Program-made: the position numbers and the translations under genes
Source: Adiantum capillus-veneris
Lineage: Eukaryota; Streptophyta; Polypodiopsida; Polypodiales; Pteridaceae
Direction: 5' to 3'
NCBI GenBank assembly: GCA_014529385.2
Contig: CM043952.1
Span: 69,011,370-69,075,369, forward strand
DNA length: 64,000 nucleotides
Part shown: piece after piece, positions 11,501 through 21,067 of the stretch
Position numbering within the stretch: the first letter of the stretch is position 1
Layout of the letters: the number at the start of each line of letters is the position of its first letter
Notes under the pieces: generated by a model
Seen by the model: the letters and a program-made list of their open reading frames with translations, nothing else
Told to the model about the DNA's origin: nothing
The model's database searches: none

Positions 11501-12511
11501 CCACCCGTTGCACCCGCTTATGCGATTACACGGTCCATGCTTCAAGGGCCAGGCCATATCCTCGAAGAGAGAGATACCGCGTCAATTATCCAAGCAAAGA
11601 AAAAGAAGACACGAAGGAAGAAGTCGCAGAATACGGAAAATTCAAAGCCAAGTTCCAAAACAAACATAGGAACAAGAGATGACCCCGTGTATATGAATGA
11701 CCTCGAGGATGATTCAGATTCAGTCGAGACAATGGAGACTAGAACCAATACCACAAAGGGAAAGACCGACAAAGAAAACCGTAACATGGAACCAAATGAA
11801 AACCGAATAAGAGAAAATCATAAAGAGCCTCTGAAAACACCACAAGTGTTTCCAAATCCAATCCAAGACCCCCAAGATAAACCGCAGGGGCAAAAAGGGA
11901 AGAATCGTAAAAAGAAGATTGGGACGTACCCAAACCCAGTAGACGAGATTGAGCAGGTGAAACATCTAAGAGGTTTAGTGGAGGAGACTCAAAGGAAACT
12001 AGAACCAGAACCCATGCAGGTCAAAATTCATGACACAATGTTTCCCACGCAAGTTCATCCACCCCACATGAACCATAGACCGTTAGCCATATCTAGTATC
12101 ATCCAAGAAGGGAGTGAGGACGGGACATCAGAAAGTGAGCATACACCCTTCTTGTTGGAAAGGATGTTTAACGAAGGAATACCTGATCCCATTGAGGAAT
12201 ATGAGATTCCATCCTCACCAGTTCCTAGTCAAGGACCTACACCCTGCAAAACGCCAATGAATGTTGCCAAACTAGTGGACTTCATGTCTTCTGAGGTCCG
12301 AACCACGATCATAGCAAAGCTGTATGGAGATACTGAGTTATTCCTTGCACTTCGAGCATTCCTTAACGGAGAGCTACGAACGGGATTACCGCAGTTTGCG
12401 CAACCAAATAGGCCTGACTCGATTATGATTGATGAGGAAAATAATGTGCAATCACTTGACTTAGATGGACACGAGTCTGTGATCGAGGTACCCATTAACG
12501 AATTAGGGTAG
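8509..12511 (+). pseudogene. Gag and Gag-protease linker, broken by one frameshift and three stops
   Basis: Gag starts MHLRSGRVL at 8509. It is interrupted by TAG at 8743-8745. A 16-bp duplication (9540-9555/9556-9571) shifts frame 1 to frame 2. TGA at 10919-10921 corresponds to CGA in the second copy, and TAG at 12509-12511 to CAA there. A capsid-like block lies at 10020-10560 (KLTQKFNGDEDARKHIEVF, GKAGDWYRTL, ESVRDFISRLKHL). Two zinc knuckles follow (CSICLGPHSTSEC, CNACGRYGHQAKDC, about 10750-10865). A second pair lies about 150 residues further on (CYECGGPHRVVEC, CNRCGIDHLIAQC, 11277-11430). A Pro-rich segment at 9470-9830 is a tandem duplicate. Everything after the frameshift is in the pol frame, so the ancestral product was one Gag-Pol chain. 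Four knuckles exceed the usual one or two. Confidence 0.85.
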
Positions 12512-12631
12512 TATTTTGAAGGCGACGAGTCTAATGCGACCCTACCCATCACTACCAATGGATTAACTATAAAGGGAATTCTTGATGGTGGTGCGGGAGT
12601 TAGCATCGTTACAAAAGATTGTTGGGAATCC

Positions 12632-15600
12632 ATGGGAAAACCCCGCCTCAGTGTTACTAACATTGTGGTAAAGATGGCAAATGGTACCATAGCCAAACCT
12701 ATGGGGATGCTCAAGGATCTTAAGATCAAAGTTCTAGGACACAAGGTACGACATACGTTCATTGTAATGGATTTCTCTAAACACCTTATGTCATATGAAA
12801 TGATTTTAGGACGACCATTCATGAGGGAAGCACAAATGGTTCACGATTGGTTTAAAAATCATGTCTATTTGCAATTCCAAGACTCTGTCCTTAGAGTGGA
12901 TTTGGTGACTGGTAAGGTACACCCCTTAGGGAGTAAAACCATTATTGATCATCGCTCTGACACCACAGTTCACTCGGCCCCACTACAATATTGTTACACT
13001 TGTAAGAAGGATACAGACATTGGCCAAGATTCTCCTTATATGGATATCCTACCTGGGATGACTGAGTCGGACAATGTGGATTGGGTACACCTAGCTGCAA
13101 CCATAGATACCTGGGGAAATAGAGGAACCACTTGGGTCACACCAGAGGGGGAAGAGGTACCACAAATTGCACCTCTGAACATGATAAGTGCCATACATGC
13201 ATCTTCTAAGGGAAAGGCAATTGTGGACCAATCTGACAGTGACACTGATAGCTCAATAGAAGACTTTGACCAACACGACTTGGACATTGACTCCCAGAGT
13301 GAAACGGATTCTGAATCTCATGAATTAGAGAGTGGAGCAAGTTCAGAGTCAAAACGTTCGGAAGGACCGAGCACATCAACCGATGATAGCTCCTCCGAGA
13401 GTGAAGAGGACACCAACGAGGGCTCCTTTAGTGAGCCAGATCTAAATGCAAATCAAAAGCAGGTCTCAAATAAGAAAAAGAAAAACCTTAAGAGGCGTCG
13501 ATATCGAGCCAATGTACGTGCTAGGATAAACAAGAAGAGATCCTCAGCAGAATGGCTCAGTTATATAGGAGCATGTGATGCTCATCGAAAATTGGTAGAC
13601 AATTGGGGTGAATATCTCCAAAATGTTATGTGGTGTAGACCACGACCCCATGACATAGCCCAATTAGAGATCATAGACAAGCCAAAGTTGAGCCGCACTG
13701 CAAGGAGGCGTCAAAACCAAGAGTTAGCTCGACAACACAAGAAAGCAAAAATGGAAGCACAAACCAACGCACAACCAGAATCCACAGACTTGCATCCTGC
13801 ACCAGAACATTTCAAATCTTACACCACAGGGGAAGCAAAGGTTGTGTACACAAAAGCCCAAAGAATACCTATCGATGGGAATAATGGAATCTATGATGGT
13901 CCGGCAATAGTTAAAGAAATAGAATTAGCTGACCCCGGTGAAGAATCAAAACCTGTTTTTATTGCCCAAGACCTCACAGAAGTTGAAGAGGCGGTCCTCA
14001 AAGAGCTTCTCAAGGAATTCAAGGACGTATTTGCTTGGACATACCATGATATGAAAGATGTTCCGCCTTCTGTGGTCCAACATACAATCCCTATGATTAG
14101 CACTGCGAAGCCCGTACAACAAAGACCCTACCCGATGAATCCTAAGTACGCAAAGATCATTCAAGAAGAACTAGAAAAGCTTATCAAATGTGGGTTCATA
14201 TATCCTATTGAACACTCTGAATGGGTGTCGCCAATAGTTATCGTGCCAAAAAAGAATGGGAAACTCAGGGTGTGCGTGGACCTCAAAAAAGTTAATGCAG
14301 CTACTAGAAGAGACCATTACCCCCTACCATATTCCGAACATGTACTCGAAAGATTTGCAGGCAAGGAAGCTTATAGCTTTCTAGATGGGTACTCAGGCTA
14401 CAACCAAATCACGATAGCGCTAGAGGACCAAGCTAAAACTGCCTTCATCACAGAATTTGGCGTGTTTGCATTTCGTGTGATGGCTTTTGGCTTAACAAAT
14501 GCCCCTGCTACATTCCAACGATTAATAAACACTGCTTTTAAAGAATATTTGAGAGAGTTTTGTGAAGCTTTCTTAGACGACCTTTGTGTTTACTCTTCTT
14601 GGAAAGAACATCTATCATGTTTGCGGAAGGTGTTTGAAAAATGTAGGTTATATCGTATCTCATTGAACCCGTTCAAATGCCAATTTTGGGTCAAGCATGG
14701 AGTTATTTTAGGGCATATAGTATCCAAGAATGGTATCTCAACCGATGGGAGCAAAATTAAAGTGATTCTAGAGTTACCACCACCAACCAATTACAAGGGA
14801 GTTCAAAGGTTCATGGGACACGTGGGTTATTATCGACGGTTTATTTTATTTTTCGCTGAGATAGCACGTCCTTTGTACAAGCTTCTCATTGAATTTAAAT
14901 GGACTGAAGAGTGTGACCAGGCCTATGAACAATTGAAGAAAACACTAGCAAGTGCTCCGATTTTAAGGACACCTAACTCGGATGTCATTTTCCATGTGCA
15001 TATTGATGCATCAAAATTTGCTATTGGGTATGTTCTCACTCAACCAGGAGAACATAAATTGGACTATCCCATTAGCTTTGCAAGCCATCAATTGAACGAT
15101 GCTGAAAGGAACTACACCACTACAGAGCGAGAAGGTTTGGCAATGGTTTATGCAGTAAAGAAATTTCGCTACTACCTTCTGGCAAACAAGTTTGTATTTT
15201 ATGTGGATCATCAAGCGTTGCTGTATCTGGTAAACAAGCCATGCTCCACAGGAAGAATCACACGATGGTTGTTAATTCTTCTGGAGTTTGATTTCACGAT
15301 TGTAGTGAGACCCGGTAAAAGGCACGTCATGGCTGATCATTTGTCTCGCATACCCAATGGTGAAGCCCCTACAGGAGTTGATGATGAATTACCCGATACT
15401 TCCCTATTCATAGTTGAGACTATGCCTGAATGGAGTGAGAACATTGTTAACTTTTTAGTTAATGGTTTTCCACCCAAGGAACTTCGTAAGGATATCGCTC
15501 GAAGGCTAGTAAAAGAATGTGAACCCTATTGTTTGATTGCCGGAACCCTGTATAGATTAGGCAAGGACGATATTCTTAGGCGTTGTGCCTGCGAGGATGA

Positions 15601-18043
15601 ATATTTGTATATCTTGCAAGAAGCACATATGGGCATAGCAGGAGGACATTTTTCAGGGGACCTGACTGCTAGAAAGGTGCTGCAATCAGGCTATTGGTGG
15701 CCAACTTTATTTAAGGATGCATCACTTTTTACAAAAGGGTGTGATGAGTGCCAACGTTACAAGACCACACAGCGCAAGGACAGAATGCCCTTACATCCTA
15801 TTAAAGTAACCCAACCATTTGAAAAATGGGGCTTAGACTTTGTAGGTCCAATTAGTCCCGCAGCTCGCAACACTCAATCTCGATATATTCTAGTTGCTAC
15901 GGACTATGTAACAAAGTGGGCTGAAGCTAAGGCTTCACAAAAAGCTGATGCGAGGACAACAACTAAGTTTCTTTTTGAGAACATTATCACAAGATTTGGT
16001 TGCCCTTTTGAAATTGTTAGTGATAATGGTACCCATTTTATAAATGAGGTAATAAGAAAGCTTACCACGACCTTTATGATATCCCACCATAAGTCTACAC
16101 CTTATTACCCGCAAGCTAATGGACAAGCCGAGAGCACCAACAAGACTCTAATCTCTATTTTAACCAAGACGGTAGAAGCTCATCGCACTGATTGGGATTT
16201 GAAGTTGACATCTGCTCTATGGGCTTATCGTATTGCTTATAAAGTGGCTATTAATTGTACGCCATTCAAAATGGTATACGGCCAAGAAGCGGTTATGCCT
16301 TGGGAGTTTGTCATTCCTAGTCTTAGGGTAGCTTCGCAAGAAGGATGGAATGGTAACCCCTTAACCGAGCGTTTGTTTATCTTAGAAAAACTAGACGAAG
16401 AGAGACAGTTGGCTGTGCAAAATGCTCTTGTGGAAAAGGATAGGAGAAAGAAGTGGTTTGATCGCCATGTGAAAGACAAGGACATCAAAGTTGGTTATAA
16501 ATTCCTTATGTATGGAGTACGTAAAGAGAAGAAAAAGTTGAAATATGCTGGTAAAGGACCATATAGAGTATGTGAAATTACCCCACAAGGTACCCTTCGT
16601 GTGGAAACTCTTGATGGAGTTGAAACCATTGGATTCCTCAATGGGAGTAAATTCAAAAGATATTATAATCCTTTAAGCCAAGAAGAACTACGGGCCATTC
16701 ATCAAAAGAAGGCCGCCAAAGCACAAACCGAGTTAAACAAGATACAAGCTCAAGCTGAGGCTAAGGAGCGACAACAACGTATAAGACAAAAACGAGAGGC
16801 TAACCTTGGGGTCACAAATGCATTCCACGTGGAAATCGAAGAGGATGGGTTGGACTCTGACACACCTCTACGATACCCCATTGAGTTAAATAGTGCCTAT
16901 GGAAAAGTGCTATATAACGCCTTATTGGACACGGGTGCTAAATACAATCTGCTATCCTATGGGGTGTGGTGTCAGTTAGGGAAGCCACCTCTATCTGAGA
17001 GTATTATCCAAGTCAAGGGTGTCAACAAGAAAAAAACTACGGTTTTTGGAATCTGGCACACTTCTGTCAGTTATGACAATGGGATTGTAGCTCAAGACTT
17101 TTTGGTCATGCCTATTGGAACTATGGAGGGTAATATAAACCTAAGCCGTACGTGGATGATAGCCACCAAATGCACTATTGATTGGGGGACTGGGGGTGTT
17201 ACAACGCAAAAACCAACTCTTAGCCCTACCACTCAAGCCATAGTCCCTGAGATATTGCCCAAGGAAATAAAACCCAAGACATTGCATGTCCAGGAGGTTG
17301 AACCATACGTCCCCATAGCCCAACTCTCTAGAGCTTCAACTGATGTAGCTGAAAGAAAGCTTGAGACACACAAGAACCATCCTAATATAACAGAGAAAAC
17401 ATACAAGTGGGTCCCTAAAACCTCTGTAGTGAGCATGATTGATGCAAAAAAATGGAAACCTAGTAAGAACCGTACCACTCACTCCAAGAAATGTAAAGAA
17501 ACGCTGCGTTGGATTCCTAAACGACTATTGGAAGCCCAAGGATACTATGAAGGAAATGATCAAATCTGGGTGCCCAAACGTAAAGTGTACTCTTACCTGT
17601 CACCTGGCCCATGTAAACCCAATCCTGTGGCTCCAAAACAAATTGAAAATCGCGGAAAGAAAAAAATTACAGAATGCTACACACCCGCTTCCGAGCTAGT
17701 TTGGGTGCCAAAGAAAGAACGATTTGTTCCATCTAGCTCAGGAAGGGGGGAGTCCCATGAAGATTCTAGCTCATCATGTAATACATCCATAGAGGTAAAA
17801 GCTTCTACACAGCCTCCATCTATAGTAGTGGACCTCCATGAAGCTACAAAAGAATCCACACCTCCCAATGTTCAAGAATCACCTGATGAACCACTTCAAG
17901 TTCGATCCTGGGAGAGTACCTTACCACCCTTGCAACTAGATGAAACGCATAGGGCGGTCGAAAACTACTGGCAAAAATCCTCACCTATTACCAACTGGAA
18001 CAATTGGTTTCAAAGGGTGGCAAGCTCATTTCAAACAGTATGA
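12632..18043 (+). CDS. Pol polyprotein: protease, RT, RNase H, integrase, second retropepsin-like domain, WVPK-repeat tail
   Basis: An uninterrupted 1803-codon frame, given from its first Met; the reading frame really enters from upstream, since the protease active-site motif ILDGGAGVSIVTK lies at about 12577-12615. In order: rest of protease with MILGRPFMREA (about residues 55-66); an acidic Ser/Asp-rich then Lys/Arg-rich spacer (190-300); RT with RVCVDLKKVN (about 548), FLDGYSGYNQI (583) and FLDDLCVYS (647); RNase H with HIDAS (790) and TEREGLAMVYA; integrase with HMGIAGGH and CDEC (999-1040), Asp in GLDFVGP, Asp in SDNGTHF, Glu in QAESTNK; then ALLDTGAKYNLLSYGVW (about 1430) and TKCTIDWGTGGV (about 1515), a second retropepsin-like pair; and four W-V/I-P-K motifs (1590-1690). 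All RT, RNase H and integrase catalytic residues I can see are present. The last two regions are unusual for gypsy pol. Confidence 0.9.
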   Translation: MGKPRLSVTNIVVKMANGTIAKPMGMLKDLKIKVLGHKVRHTFIVMDFSKHLMSYEMILGRPFMREAQMVHDWFKNHVYLQFQDSVLRVDLVTGKVHPLGSKTIIDHRSDTTVHSAPLQYCYTCKKDTDIGQDSPYMDILPGMTESDNVDWVHLAATIDTWGNRGTTWVTPEGEEVPQIAPLNMISAIHASSKGKAIVDQSDSDTDSSIEDFDQHDLDIDSQSETDSESHELESGASSESKRSEGPSTSTDDSSSESEEDTNEGSFSEPDLNANQKQVSNKKKKNLKRRRYRANVRARINKKRSSAEWLSYIGACDAHRKLVDNWGEYLQNVMWCRPRPHDIAQLEIIDKPKLSRTARRRQNQELARQHKKAKMEAQTNAQPESTDLHPAPEHFKSYTTGEAKVVYTKAQRIPIDGNNGIYDGPAIVKEIELADPGEESKPVFIAQDLTEVEEAVLKELLKEFKDVFAWTYHDMKDVPPSVVQHTIPMISTAKPVQQRPYPMNPKYAKIIQEELEKLIKCGFIYPIEHSEWVSPIVIVPKKNGKLRVCVDLKKVNAATRRDHYPLPYSEHVLERFAGKEAYSFLDGYSGYNQITIALEDQAKTAFITEFGVFAFRVMAFGLTNAPATFQRLINTAFKEYLREFCEAFLDDLCVYSSWKEHLSCLRKVFEKCRLYRISLNPFKCQFWVKHGVILGHIVSKNGISTDGSKIKVILELPPPTNYKGVQRFMGHVGYYRRFILFFAEIARPLYKLLIEFKWTEECDQAYEQLKKTLASAPILRTPNSDVIFHVHIDASKFAIGYVLTQPGEHKLDYPISFASHQLNDAERNYTTTEREGLAMVYAVKKFRYYLLANKFVFYVDHQALLYLVNKPCSTGRITRWLLILLEFDFTIVVRPGKRHVMADHLSRIPNGEAPTGVDDELPDTSLFIVETMPEWSENIVNFLVNGFPPKELRKDIARRLVKECEPYCLIAGTLYRLGKDDILRRCACEDEYLYILQEAHMGIAGGHFSGDLTARKVLQSGYWWPTLFKDASLFTKGCDECQRYKTTQRKDRMPLHPIKVTQPFEKWGLDFVGPISPAARNTQSRYILVATDYVTKWAEAKASQKADARTTTKFLFENIITRFGCPFEIVSDNGTHFINEVIRKLTTTFMISHHKSTPYYPQANGQAESTNKTLISILTKTVEAHRTDWDLKLTSALWAYRIAYKVAINCTPFKMVYGQEAVMPWEFVIPSLRVASQEGWNGNPLTERLFILEKLDEERQLAVQNALVEKDRRKKWFDRHVKDKDIKVGYKFLMYGVRKEKKKLKYAGKGPYRVCEITPQGTLRVETLDGVETIGFLNGSKFKRYYNPLSQEELRAIHQKKAAKAQTELNKIQAQAEAKERQQRIRQKREANLGVTNAFHVEIEEDGLDSDTPLRYPIELNSAYGKVLYNALLDTGAKYNLLSYGVWCQLGKPPLSESIIQVKGVNKKKTTVFGIWHTSVSYDNGIVAQDFLVMPIGTMEGNINLSRTWMIATKCTIDWGTGGVTTQKPTLSPTTQAIVPEILPKEIKPKTLHVQEVEPYVPIAQLSRASTDVAERKLETHKNHPNITEKTYKWVPKTSVVSMIDAKKWKPSKNRTTHSKKCKETLRWIPKRLLEAQGYYEGNDQIWVPKRKVYSYLSPGPCKPNPVAPKQIENRGKKKITECYTPASELVWVPKKERFVPSSSGRGESHEDSSSSCNTSIEVKASTQPPSIVVDLHEATKESTPPNVQESPDEPLQVRSWESTLPPLQLDETHRAVENYWQKSSPITNWNNWFQRVASSFQTV

Positions 18044-19661
18044 TCTACCCAAGGAAGGGGGGAGTGTTTGTGGACATCCATTATTCACTTGCTTCCCTCT
18101 CAACCTTCCTCCCTGACCTCTCAATTCCGATCTTAGGGAATGTACATATAAAGCTTTATACTCACAAAAAACAAAAATAGTAAAGAGCAAGAGCAATTAG
18201 CAAACGAGTATGCACAATTAAAGTCAAAACATTGACTCAGAACTACACATGTCACATCTGGTACAGTGAAACAGAAACCTATGCCTTGAAACACCTTTGA
18301 TCCTCATCACTTGAGTGATGGAGGGTAGGTAAGATTAGTACGATAGGAGTGTTTCTGTTTTAGAGTTGAGAGATTAGCGAAGTTATCTTTTCCCACTAAT
18401 GTGCCTCCTGGAGGTATTCCTTTTGTTTCCTAGTGTGTACAGGAACGTGTTTCTATTGATAGGATTTGGACGTTCATGGAACCTTTCTCTCGTTCACACT
18501 TCAAATCAAGCGCGACCATCAACACAAACAGGTGTTTCTTATCCATTAGCATTGCCCTTATCTTTTTGCATCCATGTTTGTCTGCTTTGATTGTGATTGG
18601 TAGCATAATATTCAGCGCATTTGCTTAGTATCAAACATTTAATTCAATGTAATGTTTTGTCATAATCACTTGTTTAGGGGTAAAAATCAAGCAGTCCGAC
18701 TAAGCTAGTTTGACCAAGCTAGATATTAGAAATCTTCTCTTAATACCATGGGGAATGCCTTCCTAATAAGCAATGGTTACTTAGGTTCTTAATCCGATTT
18801 AGGCAGCATTGTATGAAATGTACTAGGGCTTTCTAGTGGGCTTGACCCTATTGACCTTTAGCTTAAGTATTATAAAGGGAGTTTACTAATGTGATGAGCC
18901 TGGGGAGGGTAACAGTGTTATATGACCCCCCAAAGTTACAAAATTTAAATGCTGAAAATGAACAAGCAAAAATCAAAGTGCCACAATGTAAAATTTTAAG
19001 CTGGAAGAGAAATCTCAGCTTAATTTGGTACTTCACTCACATGTATTGCCTATGGTACTAGAGCCCTAGAGGTTCCCAGTGTGGGCGATTTTCCTTGAAA
19101 AGCAAAAAATCCAAGGCATACAAAATAAGCACCCACTTCATAATTGAATCAATGTGAAAAGACTTTGGGGGGTCAAAGAAAAAGTAATCAGTCAGGCGAT
19201 GATTTCACGAGAAATTCCTTTTATGGTAGCTTAACTACAAGGTTTTCTAGATATAGCCTCTAGTCAGCCCTCGAACATGAATACTTGGCTCTCGCGATTA
19301 AACAACTTAATTGACCACAGAAAGTTAAGAAGCTTACCCATGGTATTAATATTCGATCTCTAGTGCCTTTCGACCGTCAAATTAGCAACCCCAGACTTGT
19401 TTAATTTTCTACCTTAACATCTGTTTATGCATTTGATTACATTGCAATTTAATGTTCATTGCTAACAAATTGTTTGAAATTCTTTTACCAATCAATGTGT
19501 CTACCTAAAACTGCATATGCTTTTTAAGAGAATGCAATTACTCTGCCAATGTTGTTTGATTTTGCAGTGACTGAAGAAGGCTAAGGACATTCATCTCAAA
19601 TGCTCTTCCACCTCGACGAACCAGCTTCAACTCAATAGCTTCCGAGGACGGAATCTACATC
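18044..19661 (+). other. Long noncoding 3' tail of the inner gypsy element
   Basis: 1.6 kb between the pol stop and the terminal polypurine tract, with no credible ORF. It opens with a second polypurine copy AAGGAAGGGGGG (18051-18062) followed by TGTTTG, and about 80 bp later ACATATAAAGC, a TATA-like sequence. The tail is conserved in the second copy (51670-53694). That copy has extra sequence with a 115-codon ORF which is missing here between about 18180 and 18370. Confidence 0.7.
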
Positions 19662-19672
19662 AGGAAGGGGGG
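19662..19672 (+). promoter_or_regulatory. Polypurine tract
   Basis: AGGAAGGGGGG followed by CA and then the 3' LTR at 19675. The same string recurs at 17740-17750 (inside the pol tail) and 18051-18062. This terminal copy is the expected plus-strand primer. Confidence 0.88.
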
Positions 19673-19674
19673 CA

Positions 19675-19959
19675 TGTTAACCCTCACGGCACACGGACAC
19701 CCTATGATCTATAAACGTTGTATTATTTAGAGTCAGGTACCGGGCTTGTCGGTCCAATAGGAAAAGGTAGAGTGATCGTCGATGAGAGGCGCACTTTAAC
19801 TTGGACATTCAAGGGATTAGTTGGTTAAGCATGAGCGCCCAAGTGTGAATGGGGTGAGCTCCTATAAAAGCCAACTAAACCTAATTTTTACTCATTCTCT
19901 CATTTGTGCAATTGAAGAGTGCTCTTGCTCCATCTCCATCTTCTTCTTCTTCACCTCCT

Positions 19960-19998
<39 letters not shown>

Positions 19999-20248
19999 TA
20001 GAGTGTGTGTGCGATCGAGCATTACGAAGGCACGACGGTGGCGAAGCGGTTGAGCGCGGCACGACTGTAGCTTCTTCTTCATCGCGGCGAGGAATCCACC
20101 ACAAAGGCGAGCGTAGAGCGGTGAGTGACACACCCTTTGTTTTCTTGAGCTTGCTAGTTTAGGCTTGTTGTGTGCTTGGAGCCATTTGTGGCTCGCATAC
20201 GGTGTATTGGCAAGTCCCTTGCTTCGATAGTGCGGCAAGGAGCGCACA
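19675..20248 (+). repeat. 3' LTR of the inner gypsy element
   Basis: 574 bp, matching 7010-7579 with about nine substitutions and a longer TG run (near 19961-19981). It ends GCGCACA and is followed by the AACAT target duplication at 20249-20253. Confidence 0.94.
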
Positions 20249-20253
20249 AACAT

Positions 20254-20935
20254 CTACCTGGCAGCGGTCGTGCCCTGCCCCTTGCTCCTCTTGGCTGTCC
20301 TCTATCCATCACACTAAGCCGCAACTCTTACATTTGCTCGGACAAATCTTGCACCGTGTGCACCTAATTTTGCGGCACAACAGCTACGCCTCGGTTTCCA
20401 TGATTTTCTTTGTGCATAGCCTCTCTCAAACTCTGCGGTTGAGCATGGGCCATCATCTCATATCCTGACACACCCTGCTCTATCTTCTTGTTTATCTTTC
20501 TGCTCTTTGATTGGGCAATCTCTACCACCCCATTGTAATTCTTTGGGCTCTAGAAATTGACTTTTTCTCTCACTTTGGGGTGCAGAGACGCCATGAATTT
20601 TTCTAGCTTGAAGTAGTCGCCATTAGCCAACTGTATGGCTGTCGCTAGCTCTACCCAACACTCTTCAAAAGGACCTAAAAATAGATTGAACTCTTCACTT
20701 ATGTCTTGCTTAAGTGCCTTCAGCTTCGCATCCATCTCGATTGGGGACGCCTCCTTGCAAAAATCATGAAGAAACCTCGCTCGTAGAGCCGGCCATGCTT
20801 GCTTCAGCTCGCCTTCCAATGATTTATACCATGCTTTAGCTTTACCACGCATTACCAAAGGAAAAGTCTGCATTTTTCTATCCTCTTTCGGCATACGCAA
20901 CGATAGCATATATACCTCGAAATCCCACATCCACT
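20254..20935 (-). pseudogene. N-terminal and capsid part of Gag of the Tat-type element
   Basis: A minus-strand frame at 20930-20550 carries a Retrotrans_gag-like domain: FEVYMLSLRMPKEDRKMQTF, then GKAKAWYKSLEGEL, LRARFLHDFC and LANGDYFKLEKFMASLHP. It is followed by broken coding sequence to 20254 that joins the knuckle at 7009 once the younger insertion is discounted (an Arg/Gly/Ala-rich stretch leads straight into the Cys codon). A stop near 20530 and loss of the start region make it a pseudogene. Confidence 0.78.
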
Positions 20936-21067
20936 CTCATCAGGGTTCTCTTCGCCTATGAAAACCGGTCCATAGCTTCTAGCCGTCATGACTTCCAATG
21001 CGAAAAACTGCTTCTTTTCGATTAACTAGGAGCAATCAGCGTGCTCCTCCGTGGGGGCACCAGAAGA
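20936..21067 (-). other. Tat-type element leader and probable primer site region
   Basis: Between the capsid frame and the LTR edge the minus strand reads TTCTGGTGCCCCCACGG (about 21065-21049), close to the LTR end. It resembles a degenerate TGGCGCC-type primer site, but I cannot assign the tRNA. No gene is seen. Confidence 0.4.

Larger units (their letters stand above)
7010..20248 (+). mobile_element. Large non-chromodomain Ty3/gypsy element with an extended pol
   Basis: A complete 13.2-kb element with 5' LTR 7010-7579, tRNA-Asp-type primer site 7584-7601, leader, gag, one continuous pol frame to 18043, a 1.6-kb 3' tail, polypurine tract 19662-19672 and 3' LTR 19675-20248. By eye the LTRs differ by roughly nine substitutions plus microsatellite length, so insertion is fairly recent. 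There is no chromodomain and no second RNase H. The tRNA-Asp primer and the Gag start MHLRSGR recall the Athila side of the family. Gag has three breaks (stop near 8743, 16-bp frameshift at 9556, TGA at 10919) and there is a TAG at 12509, while pol is open. A second, deleted copy is at 45606-54326. Confidence 0.93.

Noticed and set aside
12509-12511. TAG between the Gag linker and protease as a programmed readthrough site
   Set aside because: The sister copy has CAA at the same codon, and another C-to-T-type stop occurs at 10919. A mutation explains it better than regulated recoding.
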